A stretch of 64,000 nucleotides of DNA, from assembly GCF_003696315.1 (NCBI RefSeq), contig NZ_RFFN01000002.1:62001-126000 (forward strand). Reading direction: 5' to 3'. Positions 32,219 through 43,053 of the stretch are shown piece after piece. The translations under genes and the position numbers were made by a program. The notes under the pieces are model-generated. The model searched no databases. It was not told the origin of the DNA and saw only the letters and a program-made list of their open reading frames with translations. Each line of letters begins with the position of its first letter. Position 1 is the first letter of the stretch. Source of the DNA: Pseudomonas songnenensis (GTDB lineage Bacteria; Pseudomonadota; Gammaproteobacteria; Pseudomonadales; Pseudomonadaceae).

Positions 32219-34936
32219 ATGCCCGAACAGCAGACCCAATCGAACCGCTGGCACGCATGCCCGACCGATGAGGCGTTGCGAGCGCTGGAATCTTCGAGTG
32301 CCGGCCTCACTCATGAGCAGGCCCAGCAGCGGCTGCTCCAGTACGGCGCCAACCGGCTCGACGAGGCCAAGCCGGCAAGCATCTGGCAGCGTCTGTTGCG
32401 CCATGTGAACAACGTGCTGCTGTACGTGCTGATCGCCGCTGCGCTGGTCACCGCACTGATGGGCCACTGGGTCGATACCTTCGTGATCCTGGTGGTGGTA
32501 GTGCTCAATGTGGTGATCGGCTTCGTCCAGGAAGGCAAGGCGGAAAAGGCGCTGCAGGCGATCCGCCATCTGCTGGCGCCGCACGCGGTGGTGCTGCGCG
32601 ACGGCCGGCAGCAGGATATCGATGCGGCCGATCTGGTGCCTGGCGATGTGGTGCTGCTGGCCTCGGGCGATAGCTTGCCGGCCGATGTGCGTTTGCTGCA
32701 GGCACGCAATCTGCGGGTCGACGAGGCCGCGCTGACCGGTGAATCGGTCCCCGTGGACAAGCAGGTCGACGCCGTGGCTGACGATGCCTCGATAGGCGAT
32801 CGCCTCTGCATGGGCTATGCCGGCACGCTGGTGACCCAGGGCCAAGCCCGCGCCGTGGTGGTCGCCACCGGGGCGGCCACCGAGATTGGCCGCATCGGTC
32901 GCATGCTGGAATCGGTGGAGCAGGGCACCACGCCGCTGCTGCGCAATATGGAAGAGTTCGGCCGCATCCTGACCATGGTCATCCTGGCGACCGGCGCGCT
33001 GCTGTTTCTCTTCGGCACGCTGGTGCGCGGCATGGGCGCCGGTGAAATGTTCATGGCGGCGGTGGGGCTGTCGGTGGCGGCGATTCCGGAGGGCTTGCCA
33101 GCGATCATGACCATCACCCTGGCCATCGGCGTACAGCGCATGGCCACCCGCAACGCGGTGATCCGGCGCCTGCCGGCGGTGGAGACCCTCGGTTCGGTGA
33201 CCGTGATCTGCTCCGACAAGACCGGCACCCTGACCCGCAATGAGATGACCGTGCAGCAGGTGATCTGCGCCGGCCAGTCGCTGGAAGTCGAAGGTGCCGG
33301 TTACGCGCCGCAGGGTGCGTTGTTGTTCGATGGCTCAGCCGTCGAGCCGGCCGTGCTGCAGGCGCGCGCGCCCGCCGCTCGCGCGCTGGTGGAGGCGGCG
33401 GCACTGTGCAACGACGCCAGCCTGCATGAAAAGGATCAGGCATGGGTGCTGGCCGGCGACCCCACCGAGGGCGCGTTGCTGACCCTGGCGATGAAGGCCG
33501 GGTTGTCGCCGGCCGTGCTGCAGGTCGATCGACCGCGGCTGGATGTGATCCCGTTCGAATCCGAGCATCGCTTCATGGCGACGTTGCATGCCTGCGAAGG
33601 CGCGCGCGAAGTGCTGCTCAAGGGGGCGCCGGAGCGTGTGCTGGCGATGTGTTCGTATCAGCTCGAAGCCGATGGCGACGAGCGTCCACTGGACGAAGCG
33701 CACTGGCACCAGCAGATCGAGCTACAGGCTCGCGCCGGGCGGCGCGTGCTGGCGCTGGCCCGGCGCAGGCTGGCCGTCGACAAGGAGGATCTCGATCATG
33801 CCGACGTCGCCAGTGGCCTTACGCTGCTTGGTCTGGTTGGCATCATCGACCCGCCGCGTGACGAAGCGATCAGCGCCGTCGCGCAATGTCGCGCGGCCGG
33901 CATTCGCGTGGTGATGATCACCGGTGACCATGGCGTGACCGCCAGCGCCATCGCCCGACAGCTGGGCATGGGCGACGACATCAAGGCGATTACCGGACCC
34001 GAGCTGGAGCTGATGGACGAAGCGGCCATGCGCCAGGCCGTCGCCGAGGCCCGCGTGTTCGCCCGCGCCAGCCCGGAGCACAAGCTGCGTCTGGTGCGCG
34101 CACTGCAGGCCAACGGCGAGGTGGTCGCCATGACCGGTGACGGTGTCAACGATGCGCCGGCGCTGAAGCAGGCGGACGTCGGCGTCGCTATGGGCATGAA
34201 AGGTACCGAGGCAGCCAAGCAGGCGGGCGCCATCGTGCTGGCCGACGACAATTTCGCGTCCATCGCCCATGCGGTGGAAGAAGGACGGACGGTCTATGAC
34301 AACCTGCGCAAGACCGTGACCTTCCTGCTGCCGATCAACGGTGGCGAGTCGCTGTCGCTGTTGCTTGCCGTGCTGCTCGGCATCGCCTTGCCGATCACCC
34401 CGGTGCAGGTGTTGTGGGTCAATATGGTCAGTTCGGTGGCATTGGCCATGGTGCTGGCGTTCGAGCCGACCGAGGCGGACGTGATGCAGCGCCCACCGCG
34501 GCGGCCGGACGAGCCGATGCTGTCGCGCTTCGTCATCTGGCGGATCTTCTTCGTCTCGACGCTGTTTCTTGCCGGCATCTTCGGCATGTATCAGTGGATG
34601 CTGTCCCAGGGCGAGACGGTCGAGGCGGCGCGCACGGTGGCAGTGAACACGCTGGTGTGCATGGAGGTGTTCTACCTGTTCAGCGTGCGCTACCTGAAGG
34701 CGCCTTCGTTTACGCTGCAGGGCGTGAAGGGCACGCCGCGGGTGCTGGTGGCGGTGTTCGGTGTGTTCGCCCTGCAGCTGCTGTTCACCTACGCGCCATT
34801 CATGCAGTCGCTGTTCGCCTCCGAGGCACTGCCGCTGAGCACCGGCGTTCTGGTGGTGCTCGCCGGGGTCGCGGTGCTGGTGATTCTGGAGATCGAGAAG
34901 GCGCTGCTGCGTCGGATGGGCGTCGGCCCGTCGTGA
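32219..34936 (+). CDS. P-type cation-transporting ATPase, CtpF-like
   Basis: A 905-residue inner-membrane P2-type ATPase. It has the N-terminal cation ATPase domain (GLTHEQAQQRLLQYGANRL), actuator TGES (ALTGESVPVDKQ), M4 motif PEGLP near residue 289, the phosphorylated Asp333 in DKTGTLTRNE, KGAPERVL in the nucleotide domain and TGDGVNDAPALKQADVG in the hinge. M5 carries INGGES, while M6 reads VLWVNMVSSVALAM, lacking the aspartate used by SERCA-type calcium pumps. The end (FEPTEADVMQRPPRRPDEP) recalls mycobacterial CtpF. A strong AGGGGG precedes the ATG at 32219. Calcium or another cation is possible; the ion is not determined. Confidence 0.92.
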   Translation: MPEQQTQSNRWHACPTDEALRALESSSAGLTHEQAQQRLLQYGANRLDEAKPASIWQRLLRHVNNVLLYVLIAAALVTALMGHWVDTFVILVVVVLNVVIGFVQEGKAEKALQAIRHLLAPHAVVLRDGRQQDIDAADLVPGDVVLLASGDSLPADVRLLQARNLRVDEAALTGESVPVDKQVDAVADDASIGDRLCMGYAGTLVTQGQARAVVVATGAATEIGRIGRMLESVEQGTTPLLRNMEEFGRILTMVILATGALLFLFGTLVRGMGAGEMFMAAVGLSVAAIPEGLPAIMTITLAIGVQRMATRNAVIRRLPAVETLGSVTVICSDKTGTLTRNEMTVQQVICAGQSLEVEGAGYAPQGALLFDGSAVEPAVLQARAPAARALVEAAALCNDASLHEKDQAWVLAGDPTEGALLTLAMKAGLSPAVLQVDRPRLDVIPFESEHRFMATLHACEGAREVLLKGAPERVLAMCSYQLEADGDERPLDEAHWHQQIELQARAGRRVLALARRRLAVDKEDLDHADVASGLTLLGLVGIIDPPRDEAISAVAQCRAAGIRVVMITGDHGVTASAIARQLGMGDDIKAITGPELELMDEAAMRQAVAEARVFARASPEHKLRLVRALQANGEVVAMTGDGVNDAPALKQADVGVAMGMKGTEAAKQAGAIVLADDNFASIAHAVEEGRTVYDNLRKTVTFLLPINGGESLSLLLAVLLGIALPITPVQVLWVNMVSSVALAMVLAFEPTEADVMQRPPRRPDEPMLSRFVIWRIFFVSTLFLAGIFGMYQWMLSQGETVEAARTVAVNTLVCMEVFYLFSVRYLKAPSFTLQGVKGTPRVLVAVFGVFALQLLFTYAPFMQSLFASEALPLSTGVLVVLAGVAVLVILEIEKALLRRMGVGPS

Positions 34937-34946
34937 AACGGAGCGC

Positions 34947-36853
<1,907 letters not shown>

Positions 36854-36942
36854 ATGATGCATTAATCAGCCGGTAGGCTCCCTCGGGCGGAGCGTCTAAG
36901 CTGATGCTCCCCGTTCTCATCTAACACTTGGCGGAGCCTGCC

Positions 36943-37881
36943 ATGCACGAGCTGATCCTGCACCACTATCCCACCTCGCCCTTTGCCGAAAAGGCGCGTC
37001 TGATGCTGGGTTTCAAGCAGTTGTCCTGGCGCTCGGTAATGATCCCCCCGGTCATGCCCAAGCCCGATCTCACCGCGCTGACCGGGGGCTATCGACGCAC
37101 CCCGGTACTGCAGGTCGGTGCCGACATCTATTGCGATACCGCGTTGATTGCCCGTCGTCTCGAAGCCGAGAAGGCCACGCCGGCGCTGTTTCCCGAGGGG
37201 CAGGAATTTGCGGCAGCGACGCTGGCCAAGTGGGCCGATTCGGTGCTGTTCCTGAATGCGGTGAGCCTGGTGTTCCAGCCTGAGTCCATGGCGGTGCGCT
37301 TCGCCCAGGTGCCCAAGGAGTTCGTCCAGACCTTCAGCAAGGACCGTGCGCAATTGTTCGCCAATGGTTCGGTCAGTCGCGTTCCGCTGGAGCAGGCGAA
37401 GAACGACTGGCCGACCTTCATGGCGCGTCTGCAGCAGCAACTGGCGCGCGAGGAGGGCGAGTTCCTGCTGGGTTCGGCGCCATCGATTGCCGACTTCTCC
37501 GTCGCACATTGCCTCTGGTTCCTGCGTGCCACACCCGTTACGTCGCCGCTGGTGGATACCTATCCGGAGGTCAGTGCCTGGCTCGCCAAGGTCCTGGGCG
37601 TCGGGCATGGCTCGAGCAGCGAGCTGTCGGCTGAAGATGCCTTGCGCATGGCGCTGGAAGCCGAGCCGGCTGCGCTACCGGATGAGACTTTTGCCGATCC
37701 AAACGGCTTCCACGAAGGCCAGCAGGTTGCGATCGCTGCGGTGGATTACGGCGCCGATCCGGTCGAGGGCGAGCTGGTATTTGCCGGCCTCGAGGAGCTG
37801 ATCCTGCGCCGTAGCGATGATCGAACCGGTGTCGTGCACGTGCACTTCCCGCGGGTGGGCTATCGGATCGAGGCGCGCTGA
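36943..37881 (+). CDS. Glutathione S-transferase-family protein with extra C-terminal region
   Basis: A 312-residue protein, longer than a usual GST of 200-230 residues. Residues 1-80 form the thioredoxin-like domain (LILHHYPTSPFAEKARLMLGF, then YRRTPVLQVGADIYCDT with the cis-proline). Residues about 90-205 form the helical C-terminal domain with LLGSAPSIADFSVAHCLWFL. The last 100 residues have no GST counterpart. The ATG at 36943 follows GCGGAG; the TTG at 36928 is rejected. Reaction and substrate are unknown. Confidence 0.88.
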   Translation: MHELILHHYPTSPFAEKARLMLGFKQLSWRSVMIPPVMPKPDLTALTGGYRRTPVLQVGADIYCDTALIARRLEAEKATPALFPEGQEFAAATLAKWADSVLFLNAVSLVFQPESMAVRFAQVPKEFVQTFSKDRAQLFANGSVSRVPLEQAKNDWPTFMARLQQQLAREEGEFLLGSAPSIADFSVAHCLWFLRATPVTSPLVDTYPEVSAWLAKVLGVGHGSSSELSAEDALRMALEAEPAALPDETFADPNGFHEGQQVAIAAVDYGADPVEGELVFAGLEELILRRSDDRTGVVHVHFPRVGYRIEAR

Positions 37882-37884
37882 ACG

Positions 37885-38727
37885 CTAGTGCGGCGGGGCT
37901 GACACGCGGCGCAGCCGCGGCAGTTCCGCGGCGAGGTCGCGAAAGTAGGCGATGCGCTCGTAGCACAGGGTGAGTTCGCCGCTGATGCGGTTGAACCAGG
38001 CATCCGGAGCACCGCAGGTGCTCATGCGCAAGCTCAGGTCGCGGGGCAGGTCGAAGGCCTCGCTGGCCTTGGCCGCGACCGCCTCCAGTTCGCCGCTGGT
38101 GCGAATCTTTTCCAGCAGCTCGGTACCGCCCGGCAGATGGCCGGGTGGCGTGTCGTAGATCACCCGAATGCGATGCCGTGCCGGTCGCTTGTCGCTGCGG
38201 CCGAAGTGGTCGCGAAACCACTGCACCGCGTGGGCCGCCTGCGCGTATTCCTCGGGGCAGTACAGCGCGCGCTCCACCGGCAACCCGCTGACCTCCAGCA
38301 CCCAGTCGAGCCGGTCCGGGTCGCTGCCATAGGCCAGGCAGGCGATGTTGTAGAAGCGCTGCGCATCCAGCGCGTGGCTGTCCCAGACTGGAAGTTCGGT
38401 GCCGTTGCGTTCGGCGTTCTGCCATTCCAGACGCCAGTAGTCGGCGACGTCCATCAGCTTGGCGTAGAAATCGTCACGGTGCTGTTCCTGCTGCAACAGG
38501 AACAGGCCCATGAAGCCGAGCTGGTCGGCGGCGTCCTCCTCACGACCCAGTACCGGCAGCTGCAGCTCGCTGATCAGCAGATGCCCCATCTCGTGCATCA
38601 GGGTGAATTCGGAATTGGCGACCGTGAAGCGGACCTCGTCCACCGACAGCTCCGCTGCTGGGCCGGCTTGCTGTGCCTGCGCCAGCATCGGCAAAAGTAG
38701 CAGCGGCGCCAGAGCGAGACGCTTCAT
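37885..38727 (-). CDS. DUF4344-type secreted metallopeptidase
   Basis: A 280-residue exported protein of unknown function. It has a signal peptide (MKRLALAPLLLLPMLAQAQQ) and the zinc motif HEMGH at about residues 45-49, followed by E in GREEDAADQLGF, a gluzincin-like arrangement that fits the DUF4344 family. Several cysteines (ACLAYG, YCPEEY, STCGAPD, LTLCYER) may form disulfides in the periplasm. Its ATG overlaps the PPK2 stop (ATGA), so it is coupled to that gene despite the different compartments. Confidence 0.85.
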   Translation of the reverse strand: MKRLALAPLLLLPMLAQAQQAGPAAELSVDEVRFTVANSEFTLMHEMGHLLISELQLPVLGREEDAADQLGFMGLFLLQQEQHRDDFYAKLMDVADYWRLEWQNAERNGTELPVWDSHALDAQRFYNIACLAYGSDPDRLDWVLEVSGLPVERALYCPEEYAQAAHAVQWFRDHFGRSDKRPARHRIRVIYDTPPGHLPGGTELLEKIRTSGELEAVAAKASEAFDLPRDLSLRMSTCGAPDAWFNRISGELTLCYERIAYFRDLAAELPRLRRVSAPPH

Positions 38728-39542
38728 GGCGTGCTGTCCAGATCGGCATGGCTGAACGGCGCCGGGCGTGTCGGCCAGGCGAGCGCCAGGCGCTCGAACT
38801 CGCGGGCGAGCAGGCTGGCCACGAGCAGGTCGCGCAACCAGCGGTGGTCGGCCGGTATCACGTACCAGGGTGCTTCGCCGCTGTGGCTTCTGCTCAGCAC
38901 CTCGGCCCATTGCGACTGTTGCTCGGCGAAGTGGCGGTGGTCCCGCAGATCGCCAAGGGTCAGCTTCCAGCGTTTTTCCGGCTGCTCCAGGCGCCGATGC
39001 AAGCGCTGCTTCTGCTCGCCGGCAGATAGCTGCAGGTAACACTTGAGCGGGTGGATGCCAGCGACCGGCAGTTCGCGCTCAAACACCTGGATTGCGGCCT
39101 CGCGCTGCGGAATATCGGCAGGCGAGCACAGGCCGTCGCGCAGATCGCTGATCAGCGCTTCGTAGTAGCTGCGATTGAATACGCCGAGCATGCCGGGTGC
39201 CGGCAGCCGCTCCCGGTAGCGCCAGAGGAAGTCGTGGCGGCGTTCGTTCTCGCTGGGCGCCTGGAAGCTGTGCGGCGATAGCCCCAGCGGGTCCAGGCCG
39301 CCCAGCACGCGGCGGATCACGCCGTTCTTGCCGCAGCAGTCCGGCCCCTGCAGCACGAGCAGCAGGGCGTCGCGGCGGTTGGCCCAGAGCATGGTCTGCT
39401 GCACGCGTAGCCATTCCTTCAGGCTTGCCAGCTGTGCTTGAGCCTGTGCTTTGTCCAGGCCGTAGCCTCGTGCCGGATCGCGCGCCAGCGGCGCCGCCGG
39501 GTCGCACAGGCAGTCATCGAGAATGGCGTCCGCCAGGCGCAT
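38724..39542 (-). CDS. Polyphosphate kinase 2-family protein
   Basis: A 272-residue single-domain PPK2-type phosphotransferase, which moves phosphate between polyphosphate and nucleotides. The P-loop reads LVLQGPDCCGKNGVIRRVL where most PPK2 proteins have GxDAAGKGG; the following region (FQAPSENERRHDFLWRYRERLP) keeps the family pattern, and GVFNRSYYEALI corresponds to the Walker B/lid area. The changes in the P-loop (Pro-Asp-Cys-Cys) are unusual. The likely reaction is polyP-dependent phosphorylation of AMP or ADP, but class cannot be set by eye. Stop overlaps the DUF4344 start. Confidence 0.87.
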   Translation of the reverse strand: MRLADAILDDCLCDPAAPLARDPARGYGLDKAQAQAQLASLKEWLRVQQTMLWANRRDALLLVLQGPDCCGKNGVIRRVLGGLDPLGLSPHSFQAPSENERRHDFLWRYRERLPAPGMLGVFNRSYYEALISDLRDGLCSPADIPQREAAIQVFERELPVAGIHPLKCYLQLSAGEQKQRLHRRLEQPEKRWKLTLGDLRDHRHFAEQQSQWAEVLSRSHSGEAPWYVIPADHRWLRDLLVASLLAREFERLALAWPTRPAPFSHADLDSTP

Positions 39543-39549
39543 GACGCGG

Positions 39550-40557
39550 TCAGTCCTTGCGCCGCTTGAGCTGGTCCTTCAGTTGAGTCGGCAGCTGACG
39601 GATGATCAGCATGTCCCGAGCCTCGTCGTACTCGACCTTCGAGCCCAGCAGATGCGACTCGAAGCTGATCGACAGCCCTTCGGCGCGTCCGGTGAAGCGC
39701 TGAAACTGGTTGAGCGTGCGTTTATCGGCGGGAATCTCCGGCGACAGACCGTAATCCTTGTTGCGGATGTGCTCGTAGAAGGCGCGCGGACGTTCCTCGT
39801 CGATCACCCCGGAGAGCTCTTCGAGCGACATCGGTTCGCCGATCTTCGCCTGGCTGCTGGCGTAGCCGACCAGCGCGCTGGTCTTCTCCCGCGCTTTTTC
39901 CTCGGGCAGGTCTTCGCTTTCGACATAGTCGCTGAACGCCTTGAGCAGCGTGCGCGTTTCGCCCGGGCCGTCGACGCCTTCCTGGCAGCCGATGAAGTCG
40001 CGGAAGTACTCGGACACCTTCTTGCCGTTCTTGCCCTTGATAAACGAGATGTACTGCTTGGACTGCTTGTTGTTCTGCCACTCGGAGATGTTGATCCGCG
40101 TCGCCAGGTGCAGCTGGCCGAGGTCGAGGTGCCGGGCTTCGGTGACATCCAGCGAGTCGGTGACGGTGACGCCGTTGCTGTGGTGCAGCAGGGCGATGGC
40201 CAGGTAGTCGGTCATGCCCTGCTGGTAATGAGCGAACAGCACGTGGCCGCCAGTGGACAGGTTGGATTCTTCCATCAGCTTCTGCAGATGCTCGACTGCC
40301 TGGCGGCTGAATGCGGTGAAGTCCTGATTGCCTTCCATGTACTGCGCAAGCCAGCCGCTGAACGGGTAGGCGCCGGATTCCTCGTGAAAGAAGCCCCAGG
40401 CCTTGCCCTGCTTGGCGTTGTAGCTCTCGTTGAGATCGGCCAGCAGATTCTCGATGGCCTGGGAGTTGCCCAGCTCGGAGTCTCGGGCGTGGAGCACGGC
40501 GGGGGTGCCGTCCGGCTTTTTCTCGATCAGATGGACGATGCAGTGGCGGATGGGCAT
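39550..40557 (-). CDS. ndpA: Nucleoid-associated protein YejK/NdpA
   Basis: A 335-residue nucleoid-associated protein. The start [20 protein letters not shown] and the internal [44 protein letters not shown] and [22 protein letters not shown] follow the YejK family throughout. The ATG at 40557 is the conserved start; the longer frame to 40662 is not. It lies 7 bases upstream of the PPK2 gene on the same strand and is likely cotranscribed with it. Confidence 0.94.
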   Translation of the reverse strand: MPIRHCIVHLIEKKPDGTPAVLHARDSELGNSQAIENLLADLNESYNAKQGKAWGFFHEESGAYPFSGWLAQYMEGNQDFTAFSRQAVEHLQKLMEESNLSTGGHVLFAHYQQGMTDYLAIALLHHSNGVTVTDSLDVTEARHLDLGQLHLATRINISEWQNNKQSKQYISFIKGKNGKKVSEYFRDFIGCQEGVDGPGETRTLLKAFSDYVESEDLPEEKAREKTSALVGYASSQAKIGEPMSLEELSGVIDEERPRAFYEHIRNKDYGLSPEIPADKRTLNQFQRFTGRAEGLSISFESHLLGSKVEYDEARDMLIIRQLPTQLKDQLKRRKD

Positions 40558-40722
40558 GGCGGTCTCACGGCTGGAATGCAACAGGTTGGCCAGTTTACCC
40601 GAGAGCGGGTAGCGCGTGCCTGTCAGCCGAAGCGGCCATCTGGCGGAGCCGACCTGTGTCAAGGACGCCTTGCAGAATCGGGGTTAGCCTGCCGTACACA
40701 AGACGACAGCGGGAGAGGACAG

Positions 40723-41622
40723 ATGAGCGGAACCTTGGACTGGCTGGGTGTGGCGCGCGGTCGTTTCCTGCTGCTCACGCTGAGCTGCGTGGCGCTCGGC
40801 GTGGCCTTGGCCGCGCGCGGGGGAGCGGAGGCGATGTCCTTCAGTGATGCGCTGCTGGTACTGCTCGGCGCCCTGGCCGCTCATGTGGCAGTCAATGCGC
40901 TCAACGAATGGGGCGATTACCGCAGTGGGCTGGACCTGCAGACCCGCCGTACCTCGTTCAGTGGCGGCAGCGGTACCTTGGTGACCCATCCGCATCTGCT
41001 GGGTCGCACGTTGCTGCTCGGTCTCGGCAGCCTGCTGACCTGCGCGCTGATCGGCCTGTTCTTCCTGCTGCGCCAGCCGCAGCTGTTGCTCAGTCTGGCG
41101 CCGATCGGTCTGGCGGGGCTGCTCCTGGTGCTGCTTTACACGCCCTGGCTGACCCGCCATCCCTGGTTGTGCCTGTTCGCGCCGGGCCTGGGATTCGCGC
41201 TCATGGTGCTGGGTACACGCATCGTTCTGGGCGGGGCGCCGGATCTCGGCGATCTGTGGTTGATCCTGACGCCCTTGCTGCTCTGCAACAACCTGCTTTT
41301 GCTCGGCCAGTTTCCGGACATTGATGCCGACCGCGCTGTCGGCCGGCGTACCCTGCCGATGCATATCGGCTGCGCCAACGCCGTGCGCGTGGCGCTTGTG
41401 CAGTGGCTGCTGGCCTACGGCGTGCTTCTGGCTGTGCTGGCACAGCCCGGTCTGGCTGGTGGCGCACTCGGCCTGTTGACCTTGCCGCTGGCCCTGCGCG
41501 CGGCATGGTTGCTGCGTCGCGAACCGCTGCAGGCGCAACGCCTGCTGCCGGCATTGGGGCTGAACGCCGCGGTCAGCGTAGCGACGCCGTTGTTGATGGC
41601 CGTAGGGTTGATGGCGCTTTAG
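40723..41622 (+). CDS. UbiA-family prenyltransferase
   Basis: A 299-residue integral membrane prenyltransferase with about eight helices. The first aspartate-rich motif is NALNEWGDYRSGLD and the second is QFPDIDADRAVGRRTL, as in MenA/UbiA enzymes that bind a prenyl diphosphate through magnesium. AGRGP-like ATG at 40723 follows GGGAGAGGA. The long open frame upstream to 39523 is antisense to ndpA and not coding. Pseudomonads use ubiquinone made by UbiA and generally lack menaquinone, so the aromatic substrate of this MenA-like protein is unknown. It is divergent from ndpA. Confidence 0.88.
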   Translation: MSGTLDWLGVARGRFLLLTLSCVALGVALAARGGAEAMSFSDALLVLLGALAAHVAVNALNEWGDYRSGLDLQTRRTSFSGGSGTLVTHPHLLGRTLLLGLGSLLTCALIGLFFLLRQPQLLLSLAPIGLAGLLLVLLYTPWLTRHPWLCLFAPGLGFALMVLGTRIVLGGAPDLGDLWLILTPLLLCNNLLLLGQFPDIDADRAVGRRTLPMHIGCANAVRVALVQWLLAYGVLLAVLAQPGLAGGALGLLTLPLALRAAWLLRREPLQAQRLLPALGLNAAVSVATPLLMAVGLMAL

Positions 41623-41722
41623 CGTTCCGCGAGAGCGGAGGGCACCCGATCGGACACATGGGGTGACGAAAGAAAGGCTTAACTGAGTAAACTGGTCGCC
41701 TTTTCTTCGAGGAATGACACTC

Positions 41723-42934
41723 ATGACCGCTGCATGGCGCAACTCTGCCTGGATTCTCGCTGGTGGCTCGCTGATCCTTGCGATTTCGCTCGGCGTGCGC
41801 CACGGGTTCGGTCTGTTCCTGCCGCCTATGAGTGCCGAGTTCGGCTGGGGCCGTGAGGTATTCGCCTTCGCCATTGCGATACAGAACCTGATCTGGGGAC
41901 TGGTGCAGCCGGTGACCGGCGCGTTGGCGGATCGCTTCGGCGTGGCACGCGCGGTGCTGATCGGTGGTGTGCTGTACGCCGTGGGGCTGGCGTTGATGGC
42001 GGTTTCCGATTCACCGGCGACCCTGACACTCAGTGCCGGCCTGCTGATCGGGCTGGGGCTTTCGGGCACCTCGTTCTCGGTGATCCTCGGTGCAGTGGGG
42101 CGGGCAGTGCCGCCGGAGAAGCGCAGCATGGCGATGGGCATCGCCAGTGCCGCCGGTTCCTTCGGCCAGTTCATCATGCTGCCGGGCAGCCTCGGCCTGA
42201 TTGAATGGCTGGGCTGGTCCTCGGCACTGCTGGCGCTGGGCTTGCTGGTCGCGCTGATCGTGCCGCTTGCGGGCATGATGCGCAGCCCGGCGCAGGCGCC
42301 CGCTGCACCCGGCACGCAGCAGTCACTGGGTGAGGCGCTGCGCGAGGCGGCCGGGCATTCCGGATTCCGCCTGCTGGCTCTGGGTTTCTTCGTCTGCGGT
42401 TTCCAGGTGGTCTTCATCGGTCTGCACCTGCCGGCCTATCTGGTTGACCAGCATCTGCCGGCCCAGGTGGGCACCACCGTTCTGGCACTGGTCGGGCTGT
42501 TCAATGTCGTCGGCACCTACACCGCCGGTTGGCTGGGCAGCTGCTATTCCAAGCCAAAGCTGCTGGCCGGGCTGTACCTGATTCGCGGTGTGGTGATCAG
42601 TATCTTCCTGCTGGCACCGTTGAGTGTCTGGAGCGCCTATGCCTTCGGTATCGCCATGGGCTTGCTCTGGTTGTCCACGGTGCCGCTGACCAACGGCACC
42701 GTGGCGACCATGTTCGGCGTGCGCAACCTGTCGATGCTTGGCGGCATCGCCTTTCTCTTCCATCAGCTGGGTTCGTTCTTCGGCGGCTGGCTTGGCGGCT
42801 GGCTGTACGACCGCACTGGCAGCTACGACCTGGTCTGGCAGATCGCGATCGCCTTGAGCCTGATGGCGGCGGTGCTCAACTGGCCGATTCGTGAGCAGCC
42901 AGTCGAGCGTCTGCGCGAGGCGCAGGTCAACTGA
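41723..42934 (+). CDS. MFS transporter, monocarboxylate/oxalate-formate antiporter type
   Basis: A 403-residue 12-helix inner-membrane carrier. The first helix region LGVRHGFGLFLPPMSAEFGWGREVF and the loop 2-3 motif GALADRFGVARAVLIGG are typical of this MFS branch. The ATG at 41723 has GAGGA 9 bases before it; the ATG at 41714 touches that site. A 39-codon membrane peptide gene overlaps its stop (TGATG). Substrate unknown. Confidence 0.88.
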   Translation: MTAAWRNSAWILAGGSLILAISLGVRHGFGLFLPPMSAEFGWGREVFAFAIAIQNLIWGLVQPVTGALADRFGVARAVLIGGVLYAVGLALMAVSDSPATLTLSAGLLIGLGLSGTSFSVILGAVGRAVPPEKRSMAMGIASAAGSFGQFIMLPGSLGLIEWLGWSSALLALGLLVALIVPLAGMMRSPAQAPAAPGTQQSLGEALREAAGHSGFRLLALGFFVCGFQVVFIGLHLPAYLVDQHLPAQVGTTVLALVGLFNVVGTYTAGWLGSCYSKPKLLAGLYLIRGVVISIFLLAPLSVWSAYAFGIAMGLLWLSTVPLTNGTVATMFGVRNLSMLGGIAFLFHQLGSFFGGWLGGWLYDRTGSYDLVWQIAIALSLMAAVLNWPIREQPVERLREAQVN

Positions 42935-43053
42935 TGAAGCCGCTCTGGCTCGTTATTGCTGGCGCGCTGCTGCTCGCCCTGCTGGCGCTTGCCTGGTGGG
43001 GGTGGCAGCGCGGCGGCCTGGCGCTGCTGCAGATGGGCCTGGGTACCTGCTGA
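42934..43053 (+). CDS. Small single-span membrane peptide (39 residues), coupled to MFS gene
   Basis: An ATG at 42934 overlaps the MFS stop as TGATG and opens 39 codons ending TGA at 43051. The peptide starts MKPLWLVIAGALLLALLALA, giving one clear membrane helix at about residues 4-22, then WWGWQRGG and a short tail ending in cysteine. Overlap with the MFS stop is the usual sign of translational coupling, so it may be a small partner of the transporter. I do not recognise a family; it is too short for many gene finders. Confidence 0.6.
   Translation: MKPLWLVIAGALLLALLALAWWGWQRGGLALLQMGLGTC

Noticed and set aside
39523-40722. A 1.2-kb open frame upstream of and in frame with the UbiA-family gene
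   Set aside because: It is antisense to the well-supported ndpA gene, has no family features, and the real start at 40723 has a strong ribosome-binding site. Open antisense frames are common in GC-rich DNA.
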